Positions 1-20,347 of a stretch of DNA of 64,000 nt are shown one piece after another. Location: positions 958,501-1,022,500 of the forward strand of contig CP016211.1 in assembly GCA_001931535.1 (NCBI GenBank). Direction: 5' to 3'. The notes beneath the pieces were generated by a model. It did not search any database, was not told where the DNA came from, and saw only the letters and a list, made by a program, of their open reading frames with translations. The position numbers were made by a program, and so were the translations under genes. The DNA is from Minicystis rosea. GTDB lineage: Bacteria; Myxococcota_A; Polyangia; Polyangiales; Polyangiaceae. Each line of letters begins with the position of its first letter. Positions within the stretch are counted from its first letter, which is position 1.

Positions 1-10134
<10,134 letters not shown>

Positions 10135-10211
10135 CACGCGCAGGCCGTCGCCGCCGTGCTCATTCCTGGCCGGGCAGCGGCGAGCTTGCGTAGGCTCGCG
10201 CCCCTCTCGCC

Positions 10212-11369
10212 ATGCGACGCGCTTCGACGACGTTCCTCCTCCTCGCCGGCACCTTCATCGCTGCTGGATGTCGCAACGCCCCGACGGCCGCTCCGAGCGT
10301 CACGTCGAGCACGACGCCGACGTCGACGGCAACGGCGATCGCCTCCGCGACCTCCGCTCCTCCGGCTTTGCCACCGCCGCCATCTCCCGAGGCCGTGCAC
10401 CGCGGCGACCAGCTCGCCGGCCGTGCCGAGAGCTGCTTCGCCGATCCTCGTTGCAGCATGTCCGAGGCCACGCGCCTCTACCTCGAAGCCGACGACGCCG
10501 GCGCGAGCAACGTGAGCTGCTTTCGCATCTATTACGGCGCCGGTGTCCCCGCCGATCCGGCGCGTGCGCGCGCCTGCTTCGAGCGTGTGGTCGCGGCCGA
10601 GCGGGACTTCGCCGGATCGTCGCCCAGCCTCCCGCGCATCTTCCTCGGGCTCATGCTGCTCGACGCGCAGGGCGGCCCGCGTGATCGCGCGCGCGGCGAG
10701 AAGCTCTTCGCCGACTGCCACCTCGGCAACGACTCGGGCGTGGGCGTCGCGGCGCGGGAGCGCGAGAAGAGCGGCGCGCAGAAGCCCATCGACTTCTGCG
10801 AGGACATCGGCGGCACGACGCTCGACACCAACGCCTGCGCCGAGGTCAGCCGCGATCGCGCCGTCGTCGCGGCCTACCGAGCGACGAAGGAGATCGTCGC
10901 CCGCCTCGCGCTCGACGACGAAGGGCTCGCGCTCTGGAAGAAGGCCGACACGGCCTGGGACCGCTTCACCTTCGACGACGCTCGGTACGCAGGGGATGCC
11001 TACCGCGACGGCAGCATGCGCGTCGCGCAGGAGACGTGGATCTCCGGCGCGCGCGCCGGCGAGCGCATCGAGGTGATCCGCGCGCTCCTCGACGACACGG
11101 CGGCCCGCAAAGACGCTGCTCGGGAAGTGAAGCAAGCGGAGGCCAAGGCCCGCGCCGCGTCGCGCGACGCCCAGAACAAGGAGCTCCTCGTCGCCGCCCA
11201 GAAAGCGTGGGTCGCGTACCGCGCCGCCGAGCTCGCCTTCGTCCGCCGCGCGCTCGCCAAGCCTCACGGCGGCGAGGCCCCCGCCGCGCGCGCGCTCGAA
11301 GCCGAGCTCGACACCCGTCGCGCCAAGGCCCTCCAGGAGAGCGTGAAGGCCATCAAGGGCATCGAGTGA
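10212..11369 (+). CDS. Lipoprotein with Sel1-like and DUF1311/LprI-like regions
   Basis: The 385-residue protein starts with a charged n-region, a hydrophobic stretch and a lipobox (GTFIAAGC), so it is predicted to be lipidated and exported. A Thr/Ala/Ser/Pro-rich linker follows. Residues about 60-170 look like Sel1/TPR-type helical repeats (YYGAGVPADPARARACFERV is typical). The C-terminal half contains the lysozyme-inhibitor LprI/DUF1311 signature (AQKAWVAYRAAELAFVRRAL), with a weaker copy before it. Family members are envelope proteins of mostly unknown role; inhibition of lysozyme is known only for some. It begins 77 bases after the NRPS stop, but nothing links it to peptide synthesis. It converges on the membrane protein gene ending at 11395. 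Confidence 0.8.
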   Translation: MRRASTTFLLLAGTFIAAGCRNAPTAAPSVTSSTTPTSTATAIASATSAPPALPPPPSPEAVHRGDQLAGRAESCFADPRCSMSEATRLYLEADDAGASNVSCFRIYYGAGVPADPARARACFERVVAAERDFAGSSPSLPRIFLGLMLLDAQGGPRDRARGEKLFADCHLGNDSGVGVAAREREKSGAQKPIDFCEDIGGTTLDTNACAEVSRDRAVVAAYRATKEIVARLALDDEGLALWKKADTAWDRFTFDDARYAGDAYRDGSMRVAQETWISGARAGERIEVIRALLDDTAARKDAAREVKQAEAKARAASRDAQNKELLVAAQKAWVAYRAAELAFVRRALAKPHGGEAPAARALEAELDTRRAKALQESVKAIKGIE

Positions 11370-11394
11370 TCACCGCTCCGCGCTGGGCTCGATC

Positions 11395-12714
11395 CTACGT
11401 CGCCGCGCGCCGCCGCATCACCCGCCACGCCGACGCATACGTCATCGTCGCCAGCACCACCAAGATGCCGTCGTAAGGCACGCGCAGCCGCGTGTCGCCG
11501 AAGAAGACCACGGCGACGGCGAGCAGCGCCGCCACGTGCAGCCCGAGCAACATGACCCTCGCATGGCGTCGTCGGACCGCGAGCACGAGCGTCACGAGCG
11601 CCGCCGGCAGCACGAAGATCTCGTGCAGCGTGCCCGCGATCGCCGTCAGCTTGGGGAACGGCGGCCGCGCGTTCTGATCGGGCCACATCACGTTGTAGTG
11701 CCAGAGCATCGCCACGTGCGTCGCCGCGTACTCGACCTGCCGCCACGCGCCGGATCGACGCATGCACGCCATCGCCAGCGTCGTCAGCGGGGCCGCCTCC
11801 CAGATCTGCCCTTGATACTCGAGCTTCGCGTCGATCGCCGGATGGAGCTTGAACAGCGCATCCGGATGCTCGACCTCGTAGCGCGCGAGCGCGCTCAAGG
11901 GCGGCGGCGAGTAGACCGCGCTCCGTCGATCGTCCGAGAACGCCGCGATCCGCTGCGCATGGCAGCGCCCGAACGCGAAGTTGAGCGGACCGTTGCTGGC
12001 GATCGTCCCGAGGTGCCCCGTGTGGTAGCGCGCCCGCGCCGCCGAGATCATGAGCACCAGCGCGATCGGCGCCGTCATCCGCACGACGAGCGCCGGCGAC
12101 AATGCGCGCCACGCGCGCCTCCGCACCGCGAAGTGAATCGCATACAACGGCAGCGCCAGCAGGATCTGCGGCCGGAACGCCGCCGCGATCGCCGTCGCCG
12201 CGCCGAACGCCCACGCGTCGCTCGGCCTCCCGCGATCGGCGAGCACGAGCCCGTGATACGCCGCCGCCGTGAGGAACAACGCGAACGGCGGCTCGCTCAG
12301 CACGTAGCCCCCAATCGCGATCCACGGGTAGTAGACGACGAGGAGCGCGCCTACCACGCGCCCCACCCACACGCTCCGCGAGAGCCTTCGCGCCAGCAGG
12401 AACCCGTAGGCGACCGCGCCCGCGCCGAGCAGCGCATACGCGCTCCCGATGACCCCATTCCCGCGCCCCAGCGTGCGGATGAGCGCCATCAACATCACGT
12501 GCGTTCCCCAGGGGAACAGCGTGAAGTACCCCGAGCGCTCGCCGAGCCCGCTCTCGGCGCGGGCGAGGTACGCGCCCATGTCCGAGAACGCGTAGTCGAG
12601 CGGCTTGTGCACCACGAGGTTCCACACGAGGCGCACCGCGAGCGCCGCCAGCGTGACGGCGACGAGATCGCGGTGGCGCGCCGCGATCGCGCGGAGGCCT
12701 GCGCGCGCGCTCAC
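11395..12714 (-). CDS. GT-C-like multi-spanning membrane glycosyltransferase candidate
   Basis: GTG start at 12714 overlaps the stop of the upstream gene (GTGA), giving 439 residues and tight translational coupling. I preferred this start over longer in-frame extensions because the sequence before it overlaps the coding part of the neighbour and reads as shadow frame. The protein has about ten hydrophobic segments and an early acidic motif (DYAFSDMGAYL) in the first extracytoplasmic loop. That is where GT-C/PMT-type polyprenyl-phosphate-sugar transferases keep their catalytic Asp. A motif TLFPWGTH follows. Substrate is unknown. It probably works with its overlapping partner in cell-surface glycosylation. 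Confidence 0.72.
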   Translation of the reverse strand: MSARAGLRAIAARHRDLVAVTLAALAVRLVWNLVVHKPLDYAFSDMGAYLARAESGLGERSGYFTLFPWGTHVMLMALIRTLGRGNGVIGSAYALLGAGAVAYGFLLARRLSRSVWVGRVVGALLVVYYPWIAIGGYVLSEPPFALFLTAAAYHGLVLADRGRPSDAWAFGAATAIAAAFRPQILLALPLYAIHFAVRRRAWRALSPALVVRMTAPIALVLMISAARARYHTGHLGTIASNGPLNFAFGRCHAQRIAAFSDDRRSAVYSPPPLSALARYEVEHPDALFKLHPAIDAKLEYQGQIWEAAPLTTLAMACMRRSGAWRQVEYAATHVAMLWHYNVMWPDQNARPPFPKLTAIAGTLHEIFVLPAALVTLVLAVRRRHARVMLLGLHVAALLAVAVVFFGDTRLRVPYDGILVVLATMTYASAWRVMRRRAAT

Positions 12715-14192
12715 GGCCGCGGTGTCCAGAGCGTGCGCGGCTGCGCCGTCATCCAGCCGATCACTGGCCCGAGCCGCTCGTGCATGGCGATGTCCCCCTT
12801 CTTCTCGTAGCTCGGATCGAGCTGCTCCTTCGGCAGCCAGGGATTGTCGAGCACGATGCCCGCGAGCTTCTTCTCCACGAGCGCCCGCCGCACCTCGCGC
12901 CGCAGCGCCGTGGCCGTCTCGCCCGTGCCCCCGCCGCGCAGCACGTCGCTGAGCGCCATCTGATGCGCGTGCGGCCGCTTGCCGACGCGCGGCCCCACCC
13001 AACCGTGCGCCGACACGTACACGTCGCCCTCGATGCCCTTCACCGTCGCGAGCAGCGCGCTCCATGCCTCCGCGTGCGTCGCATCCGGCAGATGACGCCG
13101 CGGATCGTACGCGCGCATCCCGAATTGAAGCAGCGCCCCCGCGAGGATCGCCGGCACGATCAGGCGCGCCCGCGCCTCGGGCAGCCGCATCGCGCGCCGC
13201 TCCGCCGCCGCGAGCCCCAGCCCGAAGAGGATCGCCAGCATCGCGAACGTCGGGCTGAGCACGTTGCTCCACCCGCCGAGGTGCATGCGCCCCGCGAGCC
13301 CGCACGCCGCCATCCCGCCCGCGGCGAACGCGTAGTGGCTCCGCACCGCGCGCCGCTCCTCGAGCACGAGGTACGCAATCCCCGCCGCCAGCGCGCCCCC
13401 GAGCAGGATCCCGAGCTCCAGCCAGGTTTGGAGCAGCATGCGGAAGACCAGCGTGTGCTTCGCCGGCAGCGCGATCACGTAGTGCCAGAACCACCCGCCC
13501 GACGCGCGATCATAGGCCCACACGCTCCCCACCATCAGCGCCGCGCCCACCGTCGCGAACGTGATCCCGCGCCGCCTGTCGACGCGGAGCAGATGCAACG
13601 CCACCGGCCCGAACACGATCGGCGCCGACTGCTTCGTGAGGAACGCCAGCGCGAACAACGCCGCCGCTGCGATCGTCGCCGCCGTGCTCGTATGGAACCG
13701 CACCAGGTACATCCCACCGAGGAGCAGCGCCACGAACAGCGCGTCGACCCGCGCCAAATCGTAGATGCTGGTTGCGATGGGATACGTCGCCGCGAAGAGC
13801 CCGGCCGCGCACAGCGCCGCGAACCGATCCTTCGTCTCCTCGTGCACGATGCGCGCGATCAGCGCCATCGCCGTGAACGACGCGATCACCGACACGAGCC
13901 GCCCCGCGAAGAACCCGACGCCCACCACCTTCGCGAGGAGCGCCGTCACGTGAAACCACAGCGGCGCGTAGATGAACGGCACGTAGTCGAGCGAAGGCGC
14001 CACGTAGAGCGGGCCGCCCGCGACCAGCCTGGCGACCTCGTCGATCATGCCGCCCTCGATCCACTCGAGCTCGTACGGGTAGCGGAGGTGCTGGAGCGCG
14101 ATGCCCGTGTACCCCGCGATCGCAAGCACCGCCGCCGTCCCCACGAGCCCGCGGAGGATCCGAAGCCCCGGCGCAACGTTCTCGGCAGGCAT
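12711..14192 (-). CDS. GT-C-like (GT39/PMT_2-type) membrane glycosyltransferase candidate
   Basis: A 493-residue polytopic membrane protein with ATG start at 14192. After the first membrane segment it carries ELEWIEGGMIDEVARLVAGG and PSLDYVPFIYAPLW, the loop arrangement seen in bacterial GT39/PMT_2-like proteins that use lipid-linked sugars. About eleven hydrophobic segments follow, then a soluble tail of about 130 residues (AHGWVGPRVGKRPHAHQM region). Its stop overlaps the start of the next gene by four bases, so the pair forms a transcription unit. No substrate can be read from the sequence. Assignment to the superfamily is by overall pattern and motif; a different polytopic function is possible. 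Confidence 0.75.
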   Translation of the reverse strand: MPAENVAPGLRILRGLVGTAAVLAIAGYTGIALQHLRYPYELEWIEGGMIDEVARLVAGGPLYVAPSLDYVPFIYAPLWFHVTALLAKVVGVGFFAGRLVSVIASFTAMALIARIVHEETKDRFAALCAAGLFAATYPIATSIYDLARVDALFVALLLGGMYLVRFHTSTAATIAAAALFALAFLTKQSAPIVFGPVALHLLRVDRRRGITFATVGAALMVGSVWAYDRASGGWFWHYVIALPAKHTLVFRMLLQTWLELGILLGGALAAGIAYLVLEERRAVRSHYAFAAGGMAACGLAGRMHLGGWSNVLSPTFAMLAILFGLGLAAAERRAMRLPEARARLIVPAILAGALLQFGMRAYDPRRHLPDATHAEAWSALLATVKGIEGDVYVSAHGWVGPRVGKRPHAHQMALSDVLRGGGTGETATALRREVRRALVEKKLAGIVLDNPWLPKEQLDPSYEKKGDIAMHERLGPVIGWMTAQPRTLWTPRP

Positions 14193-14514
14193 GCGATCGG
14201 AAAAACTATCCGCCGCCTCCTCCCCAGCAACCGCAGCGCCTGCCGCGATCCGCGTCCATCTCGCCGCTCACGCTTCGCGATTCACGCGCGCCCGCCGGGT
14301 GATTTCTCGCGCTCGCGCACGCGCCGGAGGCGCATCTCGGGGCGCGAACGACATGACCCCCCGGATCCCTCCGAGCCCTCAAGCCTGCGGCTCCGCACGC
14401 ACGCTCGCCCGCCGCGCATCGAACGTCGATGCCCGACGAGGAAACGCCTCCGAGCCGCCGGCCCCAGTCGAGGGCAGCTCGAAGGCGCTCGCCTTCAGGG
14501 GTGGGTGGGATGGT
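14193..14514. other. Intergenic stretch without a gene
   Basis: This 322-base gap separates the stop of topA from the start of the GT-C-like gene on the same strand. I see no coding sequence with a convincing start or composition. It holds the hairpin listed separately at 14481-14496 and presumably the promoter of the glycosyltransferase pair; I could not identify clear -35/-10 boxes. Confidence 0.5.
14481..14496 (-). terminator. Short hairpin after topA
   Basis: The sequence GAAGGC-GCTC-GCCTTC forms a 6-bp stem with a 4-base loop, 19 bases downstream of the topA stop. There is no U-tract, as is common in this high-GC DNA, so its role as a terminator is only plausible. Confidence 0.4.
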
Positions 14515-17124
14515 TCAGCGGGAGGCGCGGGTCGCGGGGCGCGCCTTGGCGGCGGCCTTCTTCGGCTTCTCGTCCTCGGCCTTCGCCTTGGAGGCCGCCT
14601 TCGCGGCCGGCGCGTTGTCTTCGGCGGGCTTGGTCGGGGCGGGCTTGGCCTTCGGCTCGGGGGCCTTGGGGGCCGCGCTCGCCTCGTCCTCGCCGCCTTC
14701 GGCTTCACCGTCCGCGCCCGGAGCCAGGCCGGGTGAGGAGCCCGCTGCGGGCGCAGCGGCGCCGAGGGCCTCGGCCTCTTCCTCGTCGAGCTCCTTCTTG
14801 TAGCCGCAGTCCTTGGTCGCGCAGACCAGCATCGGCTTCTTCCCGCCGGCGCGGGTGAGGAACTTGGCGTCGCACTGCGGGCAGGGGACCGGCACCGGCT
14901 TCTGCCACAGCTTGAAGTCGCACTTCTGCTCCGCGTTGTAGTTGGAGCAGCCGTAGAACGTGCGCCCGCCGCGCTTCCGCGGCCGGATCTCGATGATGTC
15001 GCCGCCGCACTTCGGGCACGGCACGCCGAGCGGCACCGGCCGCGCGTTCTTGCAGGCCGGGTAGCCCGTGCACGAGAGGAACTCGCCGAACCGACCGGTC
15101 TTGATGACCATCGGCTTGCCGCACTTGTCGCACGCGATGTCCGTCTCGCGCACGGCCGCGGGGGCGCCGCTCTCGGTGAGGTCCTTCGTGCCCTTGCACT
15201 CGGGGTAGCGCTCGCAGGACAAGAACCACCCGTTCTTGCCCCACTTCTTCACCATCTTGCCGATGTTGCACTCGTCGCAGACGATGTCGGTCTTCTCCGA
15301 CTCGGGCTTCCACGACGCGAGCTTCTTCGACTTGTCGAGCTGCTCCCGGAAGCGCTTATAGAACCGCTTCAAGAGCTGCGTGCGCTTCAGCGAGCCGGCG
15401 CCGACCTCGTCGAGCTCCTCCTCCATCTGCGCGGTGAAGTTCGGGTCCATGAAGTCGAGGTTCGACCGCACGAGCCCGTCGACCACGTAGATGCCGAGCT
15501 GCGACGGCTGGAAGCCGCCGGAGGAGAGCTTCTCCACGTACGACCGCTGCTGCACCTTGCTGATGATCTCGGCGTACGTCGACGGGCGGCCGATCCCGCG
15601 CTTCTCCAGCTCGCGCACCAGCGAGCCTTCGTTGTAGCGGGGCGGCGGCTGCGTGAACTTCTGCTCGGTGATCACGCCCGGCGGCGTGGAGAGCCCGAGC
15701 GTCGCGCCCTCGTTCAGCTCCGGAAGCAGGGCCTCGGCCTCTTCTTCCTTCTCCTTCGGCGCTTCCGCAGGCGCGGCCGCCGCGTCGGCCGCGGGGGCCT
15801 CCGCCTCGTCCTCGCCGGCGAACTCGCGCTGCCCCTCGGTCACCTGGAGCCAGCCCGAGAACTTCAGGATGCGGCCGCTGGCGCGGACCATGTACGCCGC
15901 GTGCGCCGCGCCGGCCCGCGCCGGCTTGGCCTCGATCTCGGCCGTCGTCCGGTCGTAGACCGCGGGCGTCATCTGCGAGGCCACGAAGCGGTTCCAGATG
16001 AGCTTGTAGAGCTTGTACTGCTCGTCCTTGAGGTGCTTCTTGATGGCGTCGGGGTGGAGATCGACGCTGGTCGGGCGGATGGCCTCGTGGGCGTCCTGCG
16101 CGTTCTTCTTCGACTTGTAGACGTTGGGCTGCGCCGGGATGAACTCCGCGCCGTAGACCTTGGTGATCTCCGCGCGCACCTCGTTCACGGCGTCGTCGCT
16201 CACGCGGGTCGAGTCGGTACGCATGTACGTGATGAGGCCGACCGGGCCGCCGTCGCGCTTCAGATCGATGCCCTCGTAGAGAGCCTGCGCGATCTGCATC
16301 GTGCGCTTGGTGCCGAAGTGGAGGTAGCTCGTCGCGTCCTGCTGGAGCTTCGAGGTCGTGTAGGGCGCGGGCGGGTTGCGCTTCTGCTCCTTGCGGACGA
16401 CCTTGCCGACGCGGTAGCCCGCGCTCTCCAGGTCGGCGCGGACGGCCGCGGCCTGCTCCCCGTTCGTCACCTCGATCTTGCCGCCGTCGGCCGAGGCGAG
16501 CTTGGCTGTGAAGGACTGGCCGGTCGCGTTCTTCAACGCGACGCCGACGTTCCAGTACTCCTCGGGCTTGAAGGCGTTGACCTCACGCTCGCGGTCGACG
16601 ATGAGGCGCAGCGCCACCGACTGCACGCGGCCGGCGGAGAGGCCGAAGGCGAGCTTCGACCAGACCAGCGCCGACACGTCGTAGCCCACGATGCGATCGA
16701 GCACGCGCCGAGCGCGCTGCGCGTCGTAGAGGTGCTCGTCGAGCTGCCGCGGGTTCTGGACGCCGTGGTCGATGCCCTTCTTCGTGATCTCGTTGAACTC
16801 GACGCGCTCGACCTTGAGCTTCGGGTTCTTGATCTCTTCCGCGATGTGGAAGGCGATCGCTTCGCCTTCGCGATCGGGGTCGGTCGCGAGCATCACGGCG
16901 TCGACCTTCTTCGCGGCCGCCTTGAGCTCGTCGAGGACCTTCTCCTTGCCCTCGATGACCGCGTACGTCTCCGTGAAGTCGTTCTGGACGTCGACGGCCT
17001 TCGGGCCCTTGGGCAAATCCTTGACGTGTCCCTTGGACGCGAGGACCTCGTAGCCTGCGCCCAGGTATTTCTTGATGGTCTTCGCCTTGGCCGGCGACTC
17101 CACGATCACGAGCGTCTTGGCCAT
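14515..17124 (-). CDS. topA: DNA topoisomerase I (type IA)
   Basis: Relaxes negative supercoils by a transient 5'-phosphotyrosine break. The protein begins MAKTLVIVESPAKAKTI (Toprim start). It has the metal-binding Toprim motif ATDPDREGEA and the active-site loop GLITYMRTDSTRVS with the catalytic Tyr. Four Cys4 zinc-finger units follow (CDECN, CDKCG, CPKCG and CPQCD). An acidic Ala/Glu insertion (near residues 420-450) and a Pro/Ala/Lys-rich tail of about 60 residues are lineage additions. The tail probably adds non-specific DNA binding. ATG at 17124 was chosen because AAGGTGG lies just upstream and the family start matches exactly; two GTG codons before it are in frame. Gene order dprA-topA on one strand is common in bacteria. 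Confidence 0.97.
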   Translation of the reverse strand: MAKTLVIVESPAKAKTIKKYLGAGYEVLASKGHVKDLPKGPKAVDVQNDFTETYAVIEGKEKVLDELKAAAKKVDAVMLATDPDREGEAIAFHIAEEIKNPKLKVERVEFNEITKKGIDHGVQNPRQLDEHLYDAQRARRVLDRIVGYDVSALVWSKLAFGLSAGRVQSVALRLIVDREREVNAFKPEEYWNVGVALKNATGQSFTAKLASADGGKIEVTNGEQAAAVRADLESAGYRVGKVVRKEQKRNPPAPYTTSKLQQDATSYLHFGTKRTMQIAQALYEGIDLKRDGGPVGLITYMRTDSTRVSDDAVNEVRAEITKVYGAEFIPAQPNVYKSKKNAQDAHEAIRPTSVDLHPDAIKKHLKDEQYKLYKLIWNRFVASQMTPAVYDRTTAEIEAKPARAGAAHAAYMVRASGRILKFSGWLQVTEGQREFAGEDEAEAPAADAAAAPAEAPKEKEEEAEALLPELNEGATLGLSTPPGVITEQKFTQPPPRYNEGSLVRELEKRGIGRPSTYAEIISKVQQRSYVEKLSSGGFQPSQLGIYVVDGLVRSNLDFMDPNFTAQMEEELDEVGAGSLKRTQLLKRFYKRFREQLDKSKKLASWKPESEKTDIVCDECNIGKMVKKWGKNGWFLSCERYPECKGTKDLTESGAPAAVRETDIACDKCGKPMVIKTGRFGEFLSCTGYPACKNARPVPLGVPCPKCGGDIIEIRPRKRGGRTFYGCSNYNAEQKCDFKLWQKPVPVPCPQCDAKFLTRAGGKKPMLVCATKDCGYKKELDEEEAEALGAAAPAAGSSPGLAPGADGEAEGGEDEASAAPKAPEPKAKPAPTKPAEDNAPAAKAASKAKAEDEKPKKAAAKARPATRASR

Positions 17125-17389
17125 CACCACCTTCTTCGCGGAACCGTTCGGACGATCGATCTGCTCGGGCCGGCGACCCCTGCCGCCGTCCGGGGGTGAA
17201 GAGGAATGCGTCTCTTCGAGCCGGACGACAAGCCCCCTGCTGCGAGGGCCGGAGAACCGCGGACAGACTATGACTATGGGGCTCGAAGGCCCCTGGTTTC
17301 GAGATAACCCTGGCGATTTGCTACGGAAATGCGGGAGCGGACGGGGCTCGGGCCGCCCATTTGTCTGAGGCTCGTACCCACCGGACGAG

Positions 17390-18337
17390 TCAGGCGAAAC
17401 GGGGAGCTCGCCGGAAGAACCCGGCGGGCCCCTCTACTACTACGGCCCGCAAAGTCAACGTCAAGAGTGCCCCGAGGACCGCCGAGCCCGGCAGGGACGT
17501 CCCTTCGCACACCTCGTCCTGGTGGGTCGGAACCTCGCCGAGGACCGCGAGAATGGCCTCTTCTGCAGGGTCCAGCGGCAGGTCGGGGAGCGCCGGGAGC
17601 GGCAGCGCTCGCTGGGTCGGTCCGTCGCCCCCGCTCGCCCGCTTTCGCCGTCCCGGTCGCCGGGGCGCCGGCGGCGGCGGCGGTCGACCGAGCGCCGCCA
17701 GCACATCGGCCGAGCCCAGCACGGGGATCGCACCGCGGGTCAGCTCCACCGCGCACCCATGCCCGCGCCCGTCCCACGGCGGATGCGGCACCACGCACAG
17801 CGTCCGGCCCAGCCGGCGCGCTGCGGCCGCCGTGCTCCGCGCGCCGCTCGCGAGCCCCGCCTGCACCACCACGGTCGCGCTCGTGAGCGCGGCGAGCACT
17901 TCGTTCCGCGCCAGGAAATGCGCCGGCATCGGCGGCGTGCCGTCGGGCACGCGCGCGACGAGCGCGCCCCCGCGCGCGAGCACGCGCTCGAAGAGCTCGC
18001 GATGCTTCGGTGGATACGGCCGATCCAGCCCACCGCCCGCGACCACGACCGTGATCCCGCCGGCCTCGAGCGCGCCCTCGTGCGCGGCCGCGTCGATCCC
18101 GAAGGCACCGCCCGACCAGACGGCGATGCCCTCGCGCGCGAGCTCCCCCGCGAGCGCGCGCGTGAACGCGACCGCCTCGGCCGACGGCTCCCGCGTGCCC
18201 ACGACGGCGACGCCGGTGCTCGCGGGCAGCGCACCGCGCACGAAGATCGTCGGCGGTGGCCGCTCGGCGCGGCCGAGCGCACCGAGCGCCGCGGGGTAAC
18301 TGGGATCGGTGGGCGGGATGGAGATGGAGGGGCTCAC
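17390..18337 (-). CDS. dprA: DNA-processing protein DprA/Smf
   Basis: The 315-residue protein has the DprA Rossmann-like fold: VAVVGTREPS replaces the usual GSR motif, then SGGAFGIDAAAHEGAL, the GGLDRPYPPKH segment and the FLARNEVLAAL region that contacts single-stranded DNA. After a Pro/Arg-rich linker, the last about 70 residues resemble the winged-helix domain found in many DprA proteins (LDPAEEAILAVLGEVPTHQD). DprA protects incoming single strands and loads RecA during natural transformation; many non-competent bacteria also keep it. The start is GTG at 18337. It lies upstream of topA, 265 bases away, on the same strand. Confidence 0.92.
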   Translation of the reverse strand: MSPSISIPPTDPSYPAALGALGRAERPPPTIFVRGALPASTGVAVVGTREPSAEAVAFTRALAGELAREGIAVWSGGAFGIDAAAHEGALEAGGITVVVAGGGLDRPYPPKHRELFERVLARGGALVARVPDGTPPMPAHFLARNEVLAALTSATVVVQAGLASGARSTAAAARRLGRTLCVVPHPPWDGRGHGCAVELTRGAIPVLGSADVLAALGRPPPPPAPRRPGRRKRASGGDGPTQRALPLPALPDLPLDPAEEAILAVLGEVPTHQDEVCEGTSLPGSAVLGALLTLTLRAVVVEGPAGFFRRAPRFA

Positions 18338-18657
18338 GATCGATCATCGACCGAGCCCGGCCGGAGTTGCGTGCAGCGATCACATTTTCCATCGAAGGCC
18401 GGGCCATGGCGACGCGCGACCGTGCACGACCTGCGAAGGAGCGCGACGGGCCGAGCCGTGACGGTGCGCGTTCACGCCGAGCCTCCTCGGCTGCGCCTCC
18501 CCTCTGTCCTGGAGCAGGTGGACCGGTGGATCGTGCGGCGCCGCGATGGCTCGCGTTGGTTTCATGCGCTCGCTGCGAGCTCTCCACGCGCGACCCCGCG
18601 GCGCGCCATCGTGCCTCACGTTGCCGTGCCGTGTGTCCTTCGTTACCGTGCGGGCCA
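18338..18657. other. Divergent promoter region, no gene seen
   Basis: This 320-base gap lies between the start of dprA (minus strand) and the start of the beta-propeller lipoprotein (plus strand). Open frames crossing it have Arg/Ala/Pro-rich shadow composition and no recognisable start. It must hold both promoters, but I cannot point to boxes. Confidence 0.45.
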
Positions 18658-20299
18658 TGCGCTTGGTGGTGGGGGTCGCGGCGGTGGCCGCGGCGTTGGG
18701 GCGGCGGTAGCCTGTTCATCGGTCGACATCGAGACGTGCGCCGCGGGGATGCAGATCGCCTGCGCGTGCCCCGGCGACGAGAGCGGCGTCCAGGTCTGCA
18801 AGGCGGACGGCAGCGGCTACGACACGTGCTCGTGCGCGTCGTCTTCGTCGGGCGGCGCGCCCATCCCGTGCACACCGGGCGCGCAGATCCCTTGCTACTC
18901 CGGGCCGAAAGGAACCGAGGGCGTCGGCATCTGCAAGGCTGGCGTCCAGACCTGCAACCCGAACGGCATGTCCTATGGCGCGTGCACCGGCGAGGTTCAT
19001 CCCAAGCCCGAGAACTGCGACACGCCAGAGGATGAGAGCTGCGACGGCTCGCCCGGCCCGTGCGGCGGCGTCACGCAGTGGAGCAAGTCGTTCGGTCAGA
19101 CCGGCGACGACGAGGTCTACGGCCTCGCCGTCGACGCCGAGGGGCGCGCCGCCATCACGGGCTTCTTCCACGGCACCATCGACTTCGGCGGCGGTCCGCT
19201 CTCGGCCGGGCCCACGCAGGCGATCTTCATCGCCGTGTACGACGAGGCGGGCCAGCACCTCTGGAGCAAGGCCTTCGCCGGGGGCCAAGGTGCGTTGGGG
19301 CAGCGCGTGAGCTTCACGGCGGAGGGGGACCTCGTCCTCGCGGCGGGCTGCGACGCCGACGTCGATTTCGGCGGTGGCCCGCTCTTCGGGCCGACCCAAG
19401 CGATCTGCCTCGTGAAGCTCGACGTGGCCGGCAATCACCTGTGGAGCAAGCGCTTCGACGGCGGCGGCCCCATGGGCCTCGCCGTCGACCCGGCGGGCAA
19501 CATCGTCCTCGGCGGCTTCCTGAACGGGGACCTCGGCGGCGGCGCGATCTCGAGCAGCTTCCTCGCGAAGCTCGACGCAACCGCCCACTTTCTCTGGGCG
19601 CGGCAGGAAGTGGGCATGGTCGAGCAGATCGCGAGCGACGGCGCGGGCAACGTCTTCGTCAACGCGGACATCGGCACCGACGTCCCGTTCGGCGGTCCCC
19701 AGAGCGTCGGTCAAGGCACGGCCGTGGTGAAGCTGTCCGGCGCGACCGGAGCCTTCGCCTCGGGCTTGGTGGCCTCGTCGCTGAGCATGCATCCCGCGGC
19801 CATGGGCGTCGACGCGCAGGGCAACGCCTTCGCCGCGGGCTCGTTCGCCGCCCCCGTCCAGATCGGCACCACGATGCTCTCCAGCGACGTCGCGCACACG
19901 GGCTACCTCACCAAGCTCGATCCGGCCGGCAACCTGATCTTCGCCAAGGCCTTCCGCGGCAAGAAAGGCTGGGCCGAGCACCGTGCCGGCGCGGTGCTCG
20001 CGTCCGGGGAGGTCGTCCTCACCGGGGTGATGACCGGGCCCTTCGATTTCGGCAACGGCGTCGTCAGCGGCAGCGGGCTCTTCGTCGCGAAGCTCGACGC
20101 CGCAGGCTCGGGGCTCTGGGCTCACGTCTACGACAACCCCGACTACTACGGCAGGACGCACCCCCTGGTCGCCGTGGACGGGAAGGGCGGGGTCGTCGTC
20201 GCCGGCGGCTTCAGCGGCTCCCTCGACTTCGGCAAAGGCGTCCTCGCGTCCAGCCAGGTCGGCGATCAGGACATCTTCATCGCCCGCCTGACCCCTTGA
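18658..20299 (+). CDS. Surface lipoprotein with Cys-rich N-terminus and beta-propeller repeats (apparent frameshift)
   Basis: ATG at 18658 starts a clear lipoprotein signal (MRLVVGVAAVAAALG) that hits a stop at once. The frame with the lipobox (GAAVAC) and the whole mature protein is offset. Adding one G to the run GGGG at 18698-18701 joins them into an intact product of about 545 residues. After lipidation comes a Cys-rich region of about 100 residues (CTPGAQIPCYSG, CKAGVQTCNPNG) like those of myxobacterial surface proteins. Then about eight blade-like repeats follow with the pattern FGGGPL...AKLDAAGNHLWSK, as in SBBP-type propellers. Function is unknown; it is probably an outer-membrane or matrix protein. 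Whether the break is real or an assembly error cannot be told here. Confidence 0.75.
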
Positions 20300-20347
20300 G
20301 CTCTCCCCGCCGCGCTCCCGACCCGGAGCGCGCCATCTCCCGCTTCC

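Noticed and set aside
10135..11369. Thioesterase or other release enzyme for the NRPS
   Set aside because: The next gene is a Sel1/DUF1311 lipoprotein with no hydrolase motif.
14101..14858. Plus-strand genes in and around 14.1-14.9 kb
   Set aside because: They read the complement of the topA tail and the intergenic gap, with Arg/Pro/Ala shadow composition.
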